NCBI GenBank assembly: GCA_028701945.1
Contig: JAQVPT010000019.1
Location: 1 to 22,163, forward strand
From: Bacteroidales bacterium
GTDB lineage: Bacteria; Bacteroidota; Bacteroidia; Bacteroidales; ML635J-15
Reading direction: 5' to 3'
DNA length: 22,163 bases
The notes below the pieces were generated by a model. It was not told the origin of the DNA. It was given only the letters and a program-made list of their open reading frames with translations, and did not search any database. This document shows, piece by piece, positions 8,188 through 16,881 of the stretch (position 1 is the stretch's first letter; each line of letters opens with the position of its first letter). Position numbers and translations under genes: made by a program.

Positions 8188-8568
8188 TTAGTTAAATGTC
8201 CATCGCACTAACCCAACGTCATTTATCTGCATTTCTATTACGAGCTTAATTAAACTGTTTTCAATAACGCTATAAGCAGTAATATTATCCAATGTTAGTG
8301 TTTTACCATCTTCTGCTAAAGTCCAAGTTCCTGTTTTTAGATTGTCACAACTATCTGTAATAGCATATGTGTCATCAGATTTAAAATCCCATTTTGAAGT
8401 CTTTTCGCAATCTGTTATAATATCGGAACCCAATACTGTTTTGGATACTAAATTCCACTTCCTTATAATCATATTAGTTTCCGTTGTTTCTTTTTTGCAG
8501 GATTCAAGAAAGAAGCCAGATGCTACCACACAGATGGTTAAAATTAATAAGCCAATTTTTGTTTTCAT
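8188..8568 (-). CDS. Small lipocalin-like lipoprotein
   Basis: The 126-residue product has an N-terminal signal with a lipobox LESC, so Cys24 should be lipidated and the protein membrane-anchored. After the KKETTETN linker comes IIRKWNLVSKT, then W-D-F and GTWTLAEDGKTLTLDN, the strand pattern of the lipocalin-like lipoproteins common in Bacteroidota, which are small beta-barrels of mostly unknown role. Two further cysteines (residues about 54 and 74) could form a disulfide. A terminator follows at 8110-8146. The upstream region (8599-8670) is closely similar to the one before the lipoprotein gene at 8702, pointing to shared control. The ligand is unknown. Confidence 0.78.
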   Translation of the reverse strand: MKTKIGLLILTICVVASGFFLESCKKETTETNMIIRKWNLVSKTVLGSDIITDCEKTSKWDFKSDDTYAITDSCDNLKTGTWTLAEDGKTLTLDNITAYSVIENSLIKLVIEMQINDVGLVRWTFN

Positions 8569-8598
8569 TTTTTTTGTTTTAAATTGTTACTTGATTTA

Positions 8599-8670
8599 TG
8601 AATTACAAATTTAAGCCTTTGTGTGCGTAGATATGTTACATAGTTAGATTTGAAAGTTGCAAAATTCACA
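8599..8670 (-). promoter_or_regulatory. Shared upstream regulatory module, copy 1
   Basis: These 72 bases before the lipocalin-like gene align without gaps to 9441-9512 before the next lipoprotein gene, with 57 of 72 positions identical by my count. The last 22 bases are identical and contain TAAATTTG (8606-8613), a match to the -7 consensus TAnnTTTG. A second conserved block, TGTAA then ATAT, lies about 20 bases further upstream, where a -33 element would be. There is no TTTG there, so another sigma factor or an activator may be used. Confidence 0.6.
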
Positions 8671-8701
8671 CTTTTTTAGAATGACTTGAGTTCTTATGTT
8701 T

Positions 8702-9421
8702 TTAATTGAAGTTAAAGTTGAGTCCAACTGTCAGGAACGTATTATCCTGCTTAAAATCTCTATTTGACAGGTTCAAACTATACCCATATTGTACTTGCAG
8801 CTTAATCTTCTCAAATCCACCTCTTATTGTTAATGCAGGCTCTATAAGGAAGTTGGAAGAATTATCCTTTAAGTAATTTTGTTGGTTTATATCGTCAAAG
8901 ATCAAATCTCCTTTTATTTTACTATAAGATAGGTTAACAATTCTTGAAGACACTGCAGCAGAAAAATATTTTGATTTAAATCCAAAATTAGGTTGAACTC
9001 CTATTCTTAAAATGTTGGCAGTAATGTCGCCATTCGTTAGAGGATGGTCATTTGTAGTGGACACAAGGTGATTTTCAAAGCTTCCAAAACCAAAAATTCC
9101 ATAAGCTTCAAAAATCCAATTTTCAGTTATTGGCTTAAAGTATCCTCCACCAAGTTCAATGAATTTACCAGATCCTCCATCTCCATTGTCAAGGTCTGAT
9201 GGTATAAATAGCCCTCCATTTGCTTTTACAGCAATGTTTTTGGTAATTCCATAGGCACCTTGAAACTCAACTTGATTGGCATTTCCCGAAAGTGTTAGGT
9301 TTGTTTCTCCTTTTTCCGTAATCAAGGGTACATTTTGTGTATTAGGAGTATAAAACTTTGGACTACAGGATGCAACTCCAAATACGATGACTAAAAAAAT
9401 CAAATTTCTAAAACTTTTCAT
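8702..9421 (-). CDS. Putative outer-membrane beta-barrel lipoprotein
   Basis: The 239-residue product has a signal peptide with lipobox VASC, predicting lipidated Cys19. The rest is made of alternating-residue strands with aromatic and glycine-rich turns (GAYGITKNIAVKANGG, FIELGGGYFKP, IFEAYGIFGFGSFE), and it ends in strands TLTIRGGFEKIKLQVQYGYS and FLTVGLNFNFN, as in small outer-membrane barrels. I do not recognise a specific family. The combination of a lipobox with a barrel-like C-terminus is seen in several Bacteroidota surface proteins; alternatively the first segment is a plain signal peptide and the cysteine is incidental. It stands alone between large gaps, and its upstream module is shared with the gene at 8188. 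Confidence 0.7.
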   Translation of the reverse strand: MKSFRNLIFLVIVFGVASCSPKFYTPNTQNVPLITEKGETNLTLSGNANQVEFQGAYGITKNIAVKANGGLFIPSDLDNGDGGSGKFIELGGGYFKPITENWIFEAYGIFGFGSFENHLVSTTNDHPLTNGDITANILRIGVQPNFGFKSKYFSAAVSSRIVNLSYSKIKGDLIFDDINQQNYLKDNSSNFLIEPALTIRGGFEKIKLQVQYGYSLNLSNRDFKQDNTFLTVGLNFNFN

Positions 9422-9440
9422 CTGTAAATGTTTTTATAAG

Positions 9441-9512
9441 TGAATTACAAATTTAAGCCTTTATCTACATACATATATTACAGAATTTAATTTAAAACTT
9501 ACAACATTCGCA
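9441..9512 (-). promoter_or_regulatory. Shared upstream regulatory module, copy 2
   Basis: This is the partner of 8599-8670: the same length, no gaps and the same spacing of blocks. It has TAAATTTG at 9448-9455 and a TGTAATATAT block further upstream. It ends 19 bases before the ATG of the barrel-like lipoprotein gene. Conservation drops sharply outside the 72 bases. Confidence 0.6.
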
Positions 9513-10004
9513 CTTTTATTAAGGGGCTGATTTCTAATATTCTTAAGTATGTGTGCGTGTCAAACTCATCTATTCCCATTCGTCAATTACTGATTGTTGA
9601 AATTATGATTATTCCCATTTTATGTAATATGGCTATAAGTATCCACAAGTTCAATTTCAAACTATTGCAAATTTAAATAAATGCTCCCAAACTGCCAAAT
9701 TAGTAATATTTCGCCATTGTGTCAATAAGGGATTATTAGTTCCTACAGAGTCAAATTTTAAATTATTCTTGTAAAAATTATTAGTCATCGGACTATTTCC
9801 CTCTTCAATTTAGGGTTTGTCAAATAATAAAAGATGCAGAATTGACGAAGTTATTGTGTTGTTTTTCGAGACCTACAATTCAACTCTTTGCTAATTTGCA
9901 ACAAATAAAAATAGCAAAATAGCAAGTCAAAATGACTGATTTATTGTTTGACTATCACTAAATAAACTCTATTATTTCATTCTATTTTAAAACCTGTGCA
10001 AATT
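9513..10004. other. Intergenic region with no gene found
   Basis: About 490 AT-rich bases between the upstream module of the barrel lipoprotein gene and the terminator of the T9SS-secreted protein gene. I read all frames and found no open frame with coding character, no tRNA-like fold and no clear repeat. Confidence 0.5.
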
Positions 10005-10043
10005 TAAAAAGCACTGCAAAACCTATTGAAGGTTCTGCAATGC
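10005..10043 (-). terminator. Intrinsic terminator after the T9SS-secreted protein gene
   Basis: GCACTGCAAAACCT at 10011-10024 pairs with AGGTTCTGCAATGC at 10030-10043 with two mismatches around a 5-base loop. On the - strand it is followed by TTTTTAAATTT. It begins 14 bases after the stop codon of the gene at 10057. Confidence 0.82.
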
Positions 10044-10056
10044 AAATAAAAATCAA

Positions 10057-13000
10057 CTATTCTTTTACAAATTCCTGAACGCCAGTTTTTCCACTTTCAC
10101 TAGTTAGAATTAAGACATAAGCACCAGATGCTAGGTTTGAAATACTTATTTCATTGTTTGTAAACTCTGTATTAGTTTGAACAAGTTTCCCATTTATATC
10201 ATAAATTTTCATCACACAATTTTCGACACAATTTGTAATGTATAAAACATCTTTTGCGGGATTTGGATAAATATTAAACTCAAATTTTGATAATTCTAAA
10301 TTCGGAATACCAGTTGCCCCCTCTGGATATACACTGTTGCCCTCTATAATAAAATTAACAATATATTCCTGTCCAGTAGTGGTATGAACTGTATAAGGAA
10401 TCCACTGTTGATACTCAAAACTGGTTACATACATTTTGATATTGGTATCGTCGGGTATAGTTTCAAAACTGTATTCTCCATTTAGGTTTGTTACGCAAAC
10501 ATCTATAATTTGATTGGCATCATCGTTTCGCAAAATTACAACCATGTCGGGTTCGGGAATTATTGATTTGCCTTCGCTTTCACTAACTACAATTCCGCCA
10601 CCAGTATTGCTGCCTTGTCCTCCTTCAAGTTGTTGATGATGAATATGTGCATTAAATATCATGTTTTCTGTTACTGAAATGTTGGTTGCATCTTCGTGAG
10701 TCATGGAATTTTGATAGTAAACATGTGAAACTACAGTGTAATTTATTGGATGCACAATCGAAGAACTAAGATAATAGCTCCCGACGTCTATATTTTCAAA
10801 AATTGCTTGCCCGTTACTTCCAAGTAAAACTTGATTTTCTAAAGTTATTACTGGATTATTTCCAACATCAAGAGTCGTTCTATACAATGTTAACAAAATC
10901 TCACCTTCTGCAAAATTGGTTGCGGGTACTCCAAAAGTAACATTTGCTATAATTTGATTGTTCCCATTCTCTTGTACGAAACTTACTGAACCAAGATTTA
11001 TAACGCAACCAAAAGCATTGCGTGCCCAAACATCATAAGTCCCAGCAATAAAAGTTGTTCCTAAAGAAAGGATATTACCATTTCCAGCAATTTCAGATGT
11101 ATAAAGCGACGCTCCCATTGTTACCCAATAAACCGTACCAGTAATACTAGTTGAAAGCTTAATCTGTCCGTAATTGTCTGGTGCGAGCAATCCGTTTGAT
11201 GGGGTCTTAATTATAACAACTTGTTGTGGCAAAGGATTTACTATTAGTTCAAGTTTATAAATACTATCGCATCCGCCTACTTGTGTATGATATGTCTCAG
11301 TGTAAGTGTTTTCCTCTATATAATCATTTCCTCTCCACTCATAAGACTCGCCGGCACATATATTTTGTGTGGTTACAAATTCGTAACCTGGATTAACTAT
11401 CAAATTAAGTTCGTAAATACTATCGCATCCGTGGATTGTAGTATAACTTGCTGTATAAACTCCAGCATTACTGTAATTTGTACCACGCCATGAATATACT
11501 TCTCCATCACATATAGATTGTGTTTCAGAAAAATTATAACCTGGATTAACGATCAAATTAAGTTCATAAATACTATCGCATCCGTGGATTGTAGTATAAT
11601 TTGCTGTATAAACTCCTGAATTATTATAATTTGTGCCATGCCATGAATATACATCTCCATCACATATAGATTGTGTTTCAGAAAAATTATAAACTGGATT
11701 AACAGCATTATTGTCGCTACCATAATTTAATCTAATTGCAGGTCCACCAGAATAGTTAGAAATAGGATTCCATTCTCCAGCATTACCTCCAGTAGTAAAT
11801 TTCCAATAAGTACTAAATTGGCTATGGTTATTCGCATTAGATTCTCCAATATAAATATCATTCGCGTTGTAATACATGTTTATACCAACAAGAATATCTC
11901 TAGCTGTTTCACCTTCTACAAAATCAATAATATACTCATCAAAAAGAACAATACTCAACCAAGCTCCACGATCTTCTTCTGTAATTTCAACTACATCTGA
12001 TTGAGACACCGAGATCCAAGGATTACCATCACCAGTATATTCATATATCTCACATTGAATAAAAGAATGAGAAGTAGATAACGAGTCGATAAATACATCC
12101 ACAGATTGAATAGTATCACCATACATAACAAGAAACCTTGTTCCGATACCATCACCATCTGAACCACCGTTACTCCAATTTGCAGCAGTCATACGACCAG
12201 TAATATCATCAGCTTCACGAGAGAAAGTGTTTTCTGAAACATAGAAGTATGCAGTATCTACGTTGTTTTCAGGAGTATTGTCAACATTCCCTTCCGAAAA
12301 AGCATTATAAACAATTAAATATTTTCCAATAATAGGATCTAAAATTTCACAATTAATTCCGATCATGTCAAGAGTGTCTGTTCCTGTATAACCAATTACA
12401 TTACCAACAACCACCTCATCAAAAATAAGAGTATTTTGGGGATTATAAACTTTTACGTTTACTTTTGGAGTAACAGCTGCAGAGCCATTATTTTCAAGGC
12501 TAATATTAAACCATAAATAAGCATTATCAGCTTCAAATTGCGCCGCAGGAACTTGTGAGTAATGCGAAGAACTATGATATACAAGGTATCCAGCATATTC
12601 AGGAAGCGTATAGTCAGTATATTGGAAGAAATTTACTCTTGTATCATCAATTACTAAATCAAAAGCAGGGGCATCAGCATAATCATATAATCTTACATCA
12701 TCAATCATCCATGCCCAAGATGAAGGATAAGACCAATCATCAAAACTAGCATCTGAAGAATGTCTAAAACGTAGAGAAACATCTGCTTGGTTAGCACAAG
12801 CTACTAATCCTAATGCATATTCACCATTATTAAATCCCATATCATCAAGTTCAGAAGGTTTGTTTACCGCAACACTTGTCCAAGACGTTCCACCATTTAA
12901 TGAATATTCAACATAGCATCCAAAAAAAGTTGGATTCGAAGCACGATAACTGTTATAAAATTTCAGAGATGGAATACCAACCGCACTTAAGTCAAGATTG

Positions 13001-13473
13001 TCAAATTGTATCCAAGCATCAAAAGCTGCTTGTCCAGTACCAGGCATTGTACAGCCTGCAGGTAATTGTGATAGTGGAGTTGCTCTATCTCCAGCAATAT
13101 CAATATATGCATAAGTACCTGGACCTTCAGTCAATCCAGCAGACTCATAAATGTAATCCATCGAAAAAACCCACCAACCAGTACCGTCAGTATTTACTGG
13201 CCCCCAGTAACAAGGTCTTGAAGCATCGTCACCAACAACCCAATCTTTTGTTGTTCCTGTCGTATGAGACATTGTCCAAGTTGGAACAGCCTCATCAAAA
13301 GTAACCTGCCAAACTGGCTCAAAAGCATCTTTAGCCTGATTTACATCTAATAAAAATGGGGTTTTAAAACTAGCCCTTTCATTTGTGGCTTTTTCAAATT
13401 GAACAACTCCTTGTGCATAACTAAAAGCAATAGTCATGCAAAAAATGGTAAAAATAATTGTAACTTTTTTCAT
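10057..13473 (-). CDS. Large secreted repeat protein with T9SS type A C-terminal sorting domain
   Basis: The 1138-residue product has a signal peptide (MKKVTIIF to SYAQ, about 20 residues), so it crosses the inner membrane by Sec. Residues about 50-270 resemble a jelly-roll 'choice-of-anchor J' or MAM-like module (WQVTFDEAVPTWTM, SLKFYNSYRAS, WMIDDVRLYDY). A second beta region follows to about 590. Three tandem repeats of 51-52 residues at 592-745 each end in GCDSIY..L.LIVNP. Beta-sandwich modules come next; one near 960-1050 resembles carboxypeptidase-regulatory folds (VVILRNDD then GEYSFETIPDDTNIKMYV). From residue 1067, NIYPNPAKDVLYI to the end is a type A sorting domain that directs export through SprA and attachment at the surface. 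No enzyme motif is visible, so an adhesin or surface-structure role is most likely. It is followed by a terminator and is probably monocistronic. Confidence 0.88.
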   Translation of the reverse strand: MKKVTIIFTIFCMTIAFSYAQGVVQFEKATNERASFKTPFLLDVNQAKDAFEPVWQVTFDEAVPTWTMSHTTGTTKDWVVGDDASRPCYWGPVNTDGTGWWVFSMDYIYESAGLTEGPGTYAYIDIAGDRATPLSQLPAGCTMPGTGQAAFDAWIQFDNLDLSAVGIPSLKFYNSYRASNPTFFGCYVEYSLNGGTSWTSVAVNKPSELDDMGFNNGEYALGLVACANQADVSLRFRHSSDASFDDWSYPSSWAWMIDDVRLYDYADAPAFDLVIDDTRVNFFQYTDYTLPEYAGYLVYHSSSHYSQVPAAQFEADNAYLWFNISLENNGSAAVTPKVNVKVYNPQNTLIFDEVVVGNVIGYTGTDTLDMIGINCEILDPIIGKYLIVYNAFSEGNVDNTPENNVDTAYFYVSENTFSREADDITGRMTAANWSNGGSDGDGIGTRFLVMYGDTIQSVDVFIDSLSTSHSFIQCEIYEYTGDGNPWISVSQSDVVEITEEDRGAWLSIVLFDEYIIDFVEGETARDILVGINMYYNANDIYIGESNANNHSQFSTYWKFTTGGNAGEWNPISNYSGGPAIRLNYGSDNNAVNPVYNFSETQSICDGDVYSWHGTNYNNSGVYTANYTTIHGCDSIYELNLIVNPGYNFSETQSICDGEVYSWRGTNYSNAGVYTASYTTIHGCDSIYELNLIVNPGYEFVTTQNICAGESYEWRGNDYIEENTYTETYHTQVGGCDSIYKLELIVNPLPQQVVIIKTPSNGLLAPDNYGQIKLSTSITGTVYWVTMGASLYTSEIAGNGNILSLGTTFIAGTYDVWARNAFGCVINLGSVSFVQENGNNQIIANVTFGVPATNFAEGEILLTLYRTTLDVGNNPVITLENQVLLGSNGQAIFENIDVGSYYLSSSIVHPINYTVVSHVYYQNSMTHEDATNISVTENMIFNAHIHHQQLEGGQGSNTGGGIVVSESEGKSIIPEPDMVVILRNDDANQIIDVCVTNLNGEYSFETIPDDTNIKMYVTSFEYQQWIPYTVHTTTGQEYIVNFIIEGNSVYPEGATGIPNLELSKFEFNIYPNPAKDVLYITNCVENCVMKIYDINGKLVQTNTEFTNNEISISNLASGAYVLILTSESGKTGVQEFVKE
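11239..11700 (-). repeat. Three tandem in-frame repeats within the T9SS-secreted protein
   Basis: Units lie at 11548-11700, 11395-11547 and 11239-11394 in coding order, of 51, 51 and 52 codons. The first two differ at only 6 of 51 residues by my count and are nearly identical in DNA, so they look like a recent duplication. The third is diverged but keeps the GCDSIY and LIVNP signatures and the W-x-G core. Confidence 0.85.
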
Positions 13474-14049
13474 AATTTTTAAATTTTTATGAAGTCTTAC
13501 ATATATTATAAAACTCCCTTTTTAGTTAAACTTACACATTGAAACATGCTATATTTTCTTCTTTTTAAGTCATTGTTTATTATACTAGTTTTTTTACGTG
13601 TTGGTGCCGTAATTATCTATATATTTAAGCCGTTCATATAAACTCATAAATTGATTAAATGACTGATTTACGCTCTTACTTAATTTTTGACAAATATATA
13701 AAACATTTTTTGACAAAACACGTTTTAAAGAGAATTTTATGTTTTTATATATTTTTTACCAACCTTCGGTCGGGTTTATTCACCTTTTTAACATAATAAA
13801 TCATGTTAATTTCAATTGTTTCACACTTTTATTCTCTTATACGAAACATAAATAGCAACAAAGGAAATTAAGGCAAGAAAACATGACATAGCAATCCATA
13901 CGTCAATGTTTTTTAACGAAAAACTTAAATTTCTAATATTCTGTAAGTTAATAATTTGATGCTAAAAAAGTGTCTAAATCAAAATTTCTAATCCCCTTTT
14001 CTCCCAAATTCAATACATCTGCTCATATGTTTTTTATCTTCCCCACTTG
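13474..14049. other. Intergenic region between DUF5686 gene and T9SS-secreted protein gene
   Basis: These 576 bases hold no complete gene. The - strand contains a frame fragment at 13821-13961 with one membrane segment (listed separately). A weak hairpin around ACCAACC and GGTCGGGT near 13758-13775 is not followed by a T run in the right direction to be the DUF5686 terminator. No TAnnTTTG box was found before the T9SS gene. Confidence 0.45.
13821..13961 (-). pseudogene. Possible gene relic: short membrane-segment fragment without a start codon
   Basis: Between a TAG at 13962-13964 and a TGA at 13821-13823 the - strand encodes 46 residues. They include a good transmembrane helix (IDVWIAMSCFLALISF and on) followed by a positive tail YKRIKV. 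There is no ATG except one inside the helix, which would give only 24 residues. The look is that of the 3' end of a lost membrane-protein gene. The IDVW entry into the helix reminds me of the third membrane segment of pentameric ligand-gated channels, but on so short a match this is a guess. Confidence 0.2.
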
Positions 14050-16524
14050 TCATAATACAAAGGTAAGATTAAATTTAAATGCCCAGTTCTCAATTTCTTT
14101 AGATCTTGAATATGGACCATATCTGTAGTAAACCCCTAAACCAAATCCCTCAAAACTCATTTTAAGTATTTGATTTATTTGTATGCCCGATTCAAAATAA
14201 CCTTTAGTCATTGTTTTTGCAAAATCTGTATTATTGGAGCTAGTTATTCTAGTATTATCGCCCCAACCTGCGGCAGAAACAATAACAATTTTAGGCTGCC
14301 ACTTTGGAGTCTTAAAAAGCAAACTTCCAAAGTCATGTCTAAAGAATACAGATGCAAATCTATCTGAAATAAATTCGTTAATTCTCATTGTGTTAAAACT
14401 ATTGTCAATATTTAACCATGAGTAAGAACCAGTTCCATAATACATTTCTCCATAAGGGATATGACCATCAAGATATGCACCACTTAATGTAAGATAAGAA
14501 TCTCCAATATGCCTAAATGCAAATTTCTTTGATATTTTAGCTTCAAGTTTAAGATAGTCATAATCACCATCAAGATATTCGATACCTTTTATAATATTTG
14601 CATAAAAAATCGGATATTTTGTCCCCATACTCAGAAGATTTCCTTTTGGCGTTTGGAGGGATTTTTCTTTATAAGCATATCGGGCATATATCCCAACTTC
14701 GGAGGTAAAATATTGCAATGGGAATGCTTCGGAATAGCTATATCTGTTAGGATTAGTTATGTTTTTATTTTGATAATCAAACCTTAAATCGGCTTGTAAA
14801 TAACGTAAAGCCGAAAACTTTAATGATCCATAAAACGATTGAATAGAATCCATTTCGCTAAGGAAAAAGTCTCTTGTCGATTGCAAACTGATTTTTGAAA
14901 TATCGTTGTAAAAATGGTGTTCATCGCTAAACTCTAAATCTTGTTTATATCCAAATTTTAATCTAGTTGTTGCTGCCTTATTGATGTTAAATTCCAGAAA
15001 CCCGCCATATTTTAAAGCTTTATCTTTAAATCCGTAGCCGATAAATCCACCAACCGACATCCATTTTAGCATTTTGTGATTTGTTGCTAGACCCAAACCT
15101 ATTCGATATCCTTCATATTGATTATACCATAATATAGAAGTAGGATCAATATTTACAAATTTTATAGGTATATATCCGGCAGCAATAACATCAATTACAT
15201 CCATAAATTTGTCAAGATTTGCTTCTTCCCCGATACTGTCAATAACTTTATATGTTCTTCTGTCTTTTGCTGTTAGGGGATCTTTTCTATAAACACTCCA
15301 AAAAACGCTGTCTCTTTTCGCAGCATTATCATTTACAGTAACATTTATTTGGTTAAACTCACGCCGTTTGTAATCTGGATTTAAACTAATGTCGCTAAGA
15401 TAGCTTTTCCCAATCCCAACTAGAGGCATATCGTTTTCGCTGGCACCTCCAGTTGTAATTGATGCTGAGTTGTCGCCAAATTGCATTATGTTCATTACAA
15501 TATCGGTATTTAATTGTACCGGAAACCATTGAACAGAGTCAATCAATTCGTATTTCTGTTGAATATTTATATTAAAAGCACCTGTCGGCTCATAAGGTTT
15601 AGCATTAACGTTTTGTATTGCGTAACCGTGCGAATTAATGTGTAATATTCCTTGTAATCCGTCAAAATTCTTTCCTTTTAGTGGTCGATATGAAATTATA
15701 AAAATTGTGTCAGTCGCCTCATTGTACATTGTATCTTCAATAATGAAAAAGTATTTATTTGTACTACCCTTGCTAACTGGACTAAGATATTTTTTATCCA
15801 ACAAACTTATAAAATCCTTATAGAAAGAAAATGATTGAAACTGACTTGTAAGAAGTGTAAAAGCCGGCGTTTTTAAGCCCGACATTTTATGTGCAAGTAC
15901 CTGTTCTTGGTTATTGTCTGGATATTTGAATTTTCTTTCAGCAACGGACTCGGTTATAAATAAATGTTGTTCATCAAAAAATTCCATCATGGTTTTTTCA
16001 GGCTTTATTGTGTCATTTAAAACACTATCGCCTGGAACGGTATCTTTTACAACACGGTCGAAGTTTTTAGTATCAATAGTAAAATACATTTTATTATATG
16101 ACACATAGGAAAACGAACGCATTTTTTCTGGATTGTTTTTGTCTGAATTGTCAATAACAGCATTAATTATCCTATGAGCAGGATTTATACCTGGTAATAT
16201 TGTAACTTCGCCAAGTTGATAAGCATCTTGGTCTAAAGATATTTCGACATATGTTTTTCTGATAATCTCGTTTTGAGGAATGTTTTTTTGTTGATAGCCG
16301 AGATAACTGATTTTAAGAAACTCGATTTTTTCTTTCGAATTAATATGAAAATAACCGTCAAGATCAGTTGTTGTTCCTTGATTTGACGAGTTATATATAA
16401 TATTAACAAATGCGAGAGCTTCTCCACCTTTTGCATCAGTAATACGCCCAGACAATTTGTTTTGAGAATAAATCAAGAATGTCTGTAAAAACAGAATCAA
16501 GAATATGATAGTTTTTTTATTCAT
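14050..16524 (-). CDS. DUF5686 family outer-membrane protein with carboxypeptidase-like regulatory domain
   Basis: The 824-residue product starts with a signal peptide (MNKKTIIFLILFLQTFLIYSQ). A CarboxypepD-reg-like beta-sandwich follows at about 23-105 (LSGRITDAKGGEALAFVNI, TTTDLDGYFHINS, ISYLGYQQK). The remainder fits the DUF5686 family: a periplasmic part containing INPAHRIINAVIDNSDKNNPEKM and a long C-terminal set of amphipathic strands ending in WAFKFNLTFVL, as expected of an outer-membrane barrel. The domain pairing resembles TonB-dependent receptors, but there is no plug domain. Family function is unknown; a surface or transport role is plausible. A TAAATTTG box 8 bases before the ATG suggests its own promoter with a very short leader. 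The stop TGA overlaps a 21-codon ATG frame that I do not accept as a gene. Confidence 0.88.
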   Translation of the reverse strand: MNKKTIIFLILFLQTFLIYSQNKLSGRITDAKGGEALAFVNIIYNSSNQGTTTDLDGYFHINSKEKIEFLKISYLGYQQKNIPQNEIIRKTYVEISLDQDAYQLGEVTILPGINPAHRIINAVIDNSDKNNPEKMRSFSYVSYNKMYFTIDTKNFDRVVKDTVPGDSVLNDTIKPEKTMMEFFDEQHLFITESVAERKFKYPDNNQEQVLAHKMSGLKTPAFTLLTSQFQSFSFYKDFISLLDKKYLSPVSKGSTNKYFFIIEDTMYNEATDTIFIISYRPLKGKNFDGLQGILHINSHGYAIQNVNAKPYEPTGAFNINIQQKYELIDSVQWFPVQLNTDIVMNIMQFGDNSASITTGGASENDMPLVGIGKSYLSDISLNPDYKRREFNQINVTVNDNAAKRDSVFWSVYRKDPLTAKDRRTYKVIDSIGEEANLDKFMDVIDVIAAGYIPIKFVNIDPTSILWYNQYEGYRIGLGLATNHKMLKWMSVGGFIGYGFKDKALKYGGFLEFNINKAATTRLKFGYKQDLEFSDEHHFYNDISKISLQSTRDFFLSEMDSIQSFYGSLKFSALRYLQADLRFDYQNKNITNPNRYSYSEAFPLQYFTSEVGIYARYAYKEKSLQTPKGNLLSMGTKYPIFYANIIKGIEYLDGDYDYLKLEAKISKKFAFRHIGDSYLTLSGAYLDGHIPYGEMYYGTGSYSWLNIDNSFNTMRINEFISDRFASVFFRHDFGSLLFKTPKWQPKIVIVSAAGWGDNTRITSSNNTDFAKTMTKGYFESGIQINQILKMSFEGFGLGVYYRYGPYSRSKEIENWAFKFNLTFVL

Positions 16525-16532
16525 AATGATTG

Positions 16533-16540
16533 CAAATTTA
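16533..16540 (-). promoter_or_regulatory. Putative -7 promoter box for the DUF5686 gene
   Basis: TAAATTTG on the - strand matches TAnnTTTG and ends 8 bases before the ATG at 16524, implying an almost leaderless mRNA if used. No -33 match is evident. Its placement so close to the start lowers confidence. Confidence 0.3.
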
Positions 16541-16881
16541 TAATAATTTGTGATATAATTTTTATTGATTGAAAATGTTGGTTTAAATTATTTGCACTGC
16601 GGTTTCGGAACACAATTATTGGAGTTTATCGATGCTTGGTTTATTGACCCTTTAATTAATAAAAGAGTATTGCAATTCTTCTTATTCGAAGATGAAATAA
16701 TTGATACCAACAAACATACCCATACATACGCAAAAAATATTACAAGCATTAGGTATGACTAAAAATGTAGTTAAGAAGAAAATCGCATATAAATATCTAT
16801 AACAATTGATAGCAAAGGCTTAGAGGTTAGTGATTACGTCTTGTTCCAAAGGGAATCCCGTTTTAGTTGGCGGTTGGTGGT
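16541..16881. other. Intergenic region between cytidylyltransferase and DUF5686 genes, with a possible decayed + strand frame
   Basis: No intact gene is supported. On the + strand, the frame from TTG 16565 reads QLLEFIDAWFIDPLINKR and on, ending at TAA... around 16760. A second frame reads IHTQKILQALGMTKNVVKKK and stops at 16800-16802. Joined by a frameshift near 16697-16715, they would form one protein-like tail of about 78 residues with no recognised family and no typical start. I treat it as a possible relic only. Confidence 0.2.

Noticed and set aside
12876..13304. A 142-codon + strand frame
   Set aside because: It lies opposite the T9SS-secreted protein gene; its composition (rich in Q and H) is that of antisense reading of the real gene.
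13758..13775. Hairpin-like sequence ACCAACC/GGTCGGGT as a terminator for the DUF5686 gene
   Set aside because: The pairing needs a bulge and a 3-base loop, and the T-rich side faces the wrong direction for the - strand gene.
13988..14053. A 21-codon ATG frame on the - strand that overlaps the DUF5686 stop by ATGA
   Set aside because: It is very short, has no recognisable family, and is followed at once by more stops. The CIEFGRK wording hints at a zinc-finger remnant but lacks the paired cysteines.
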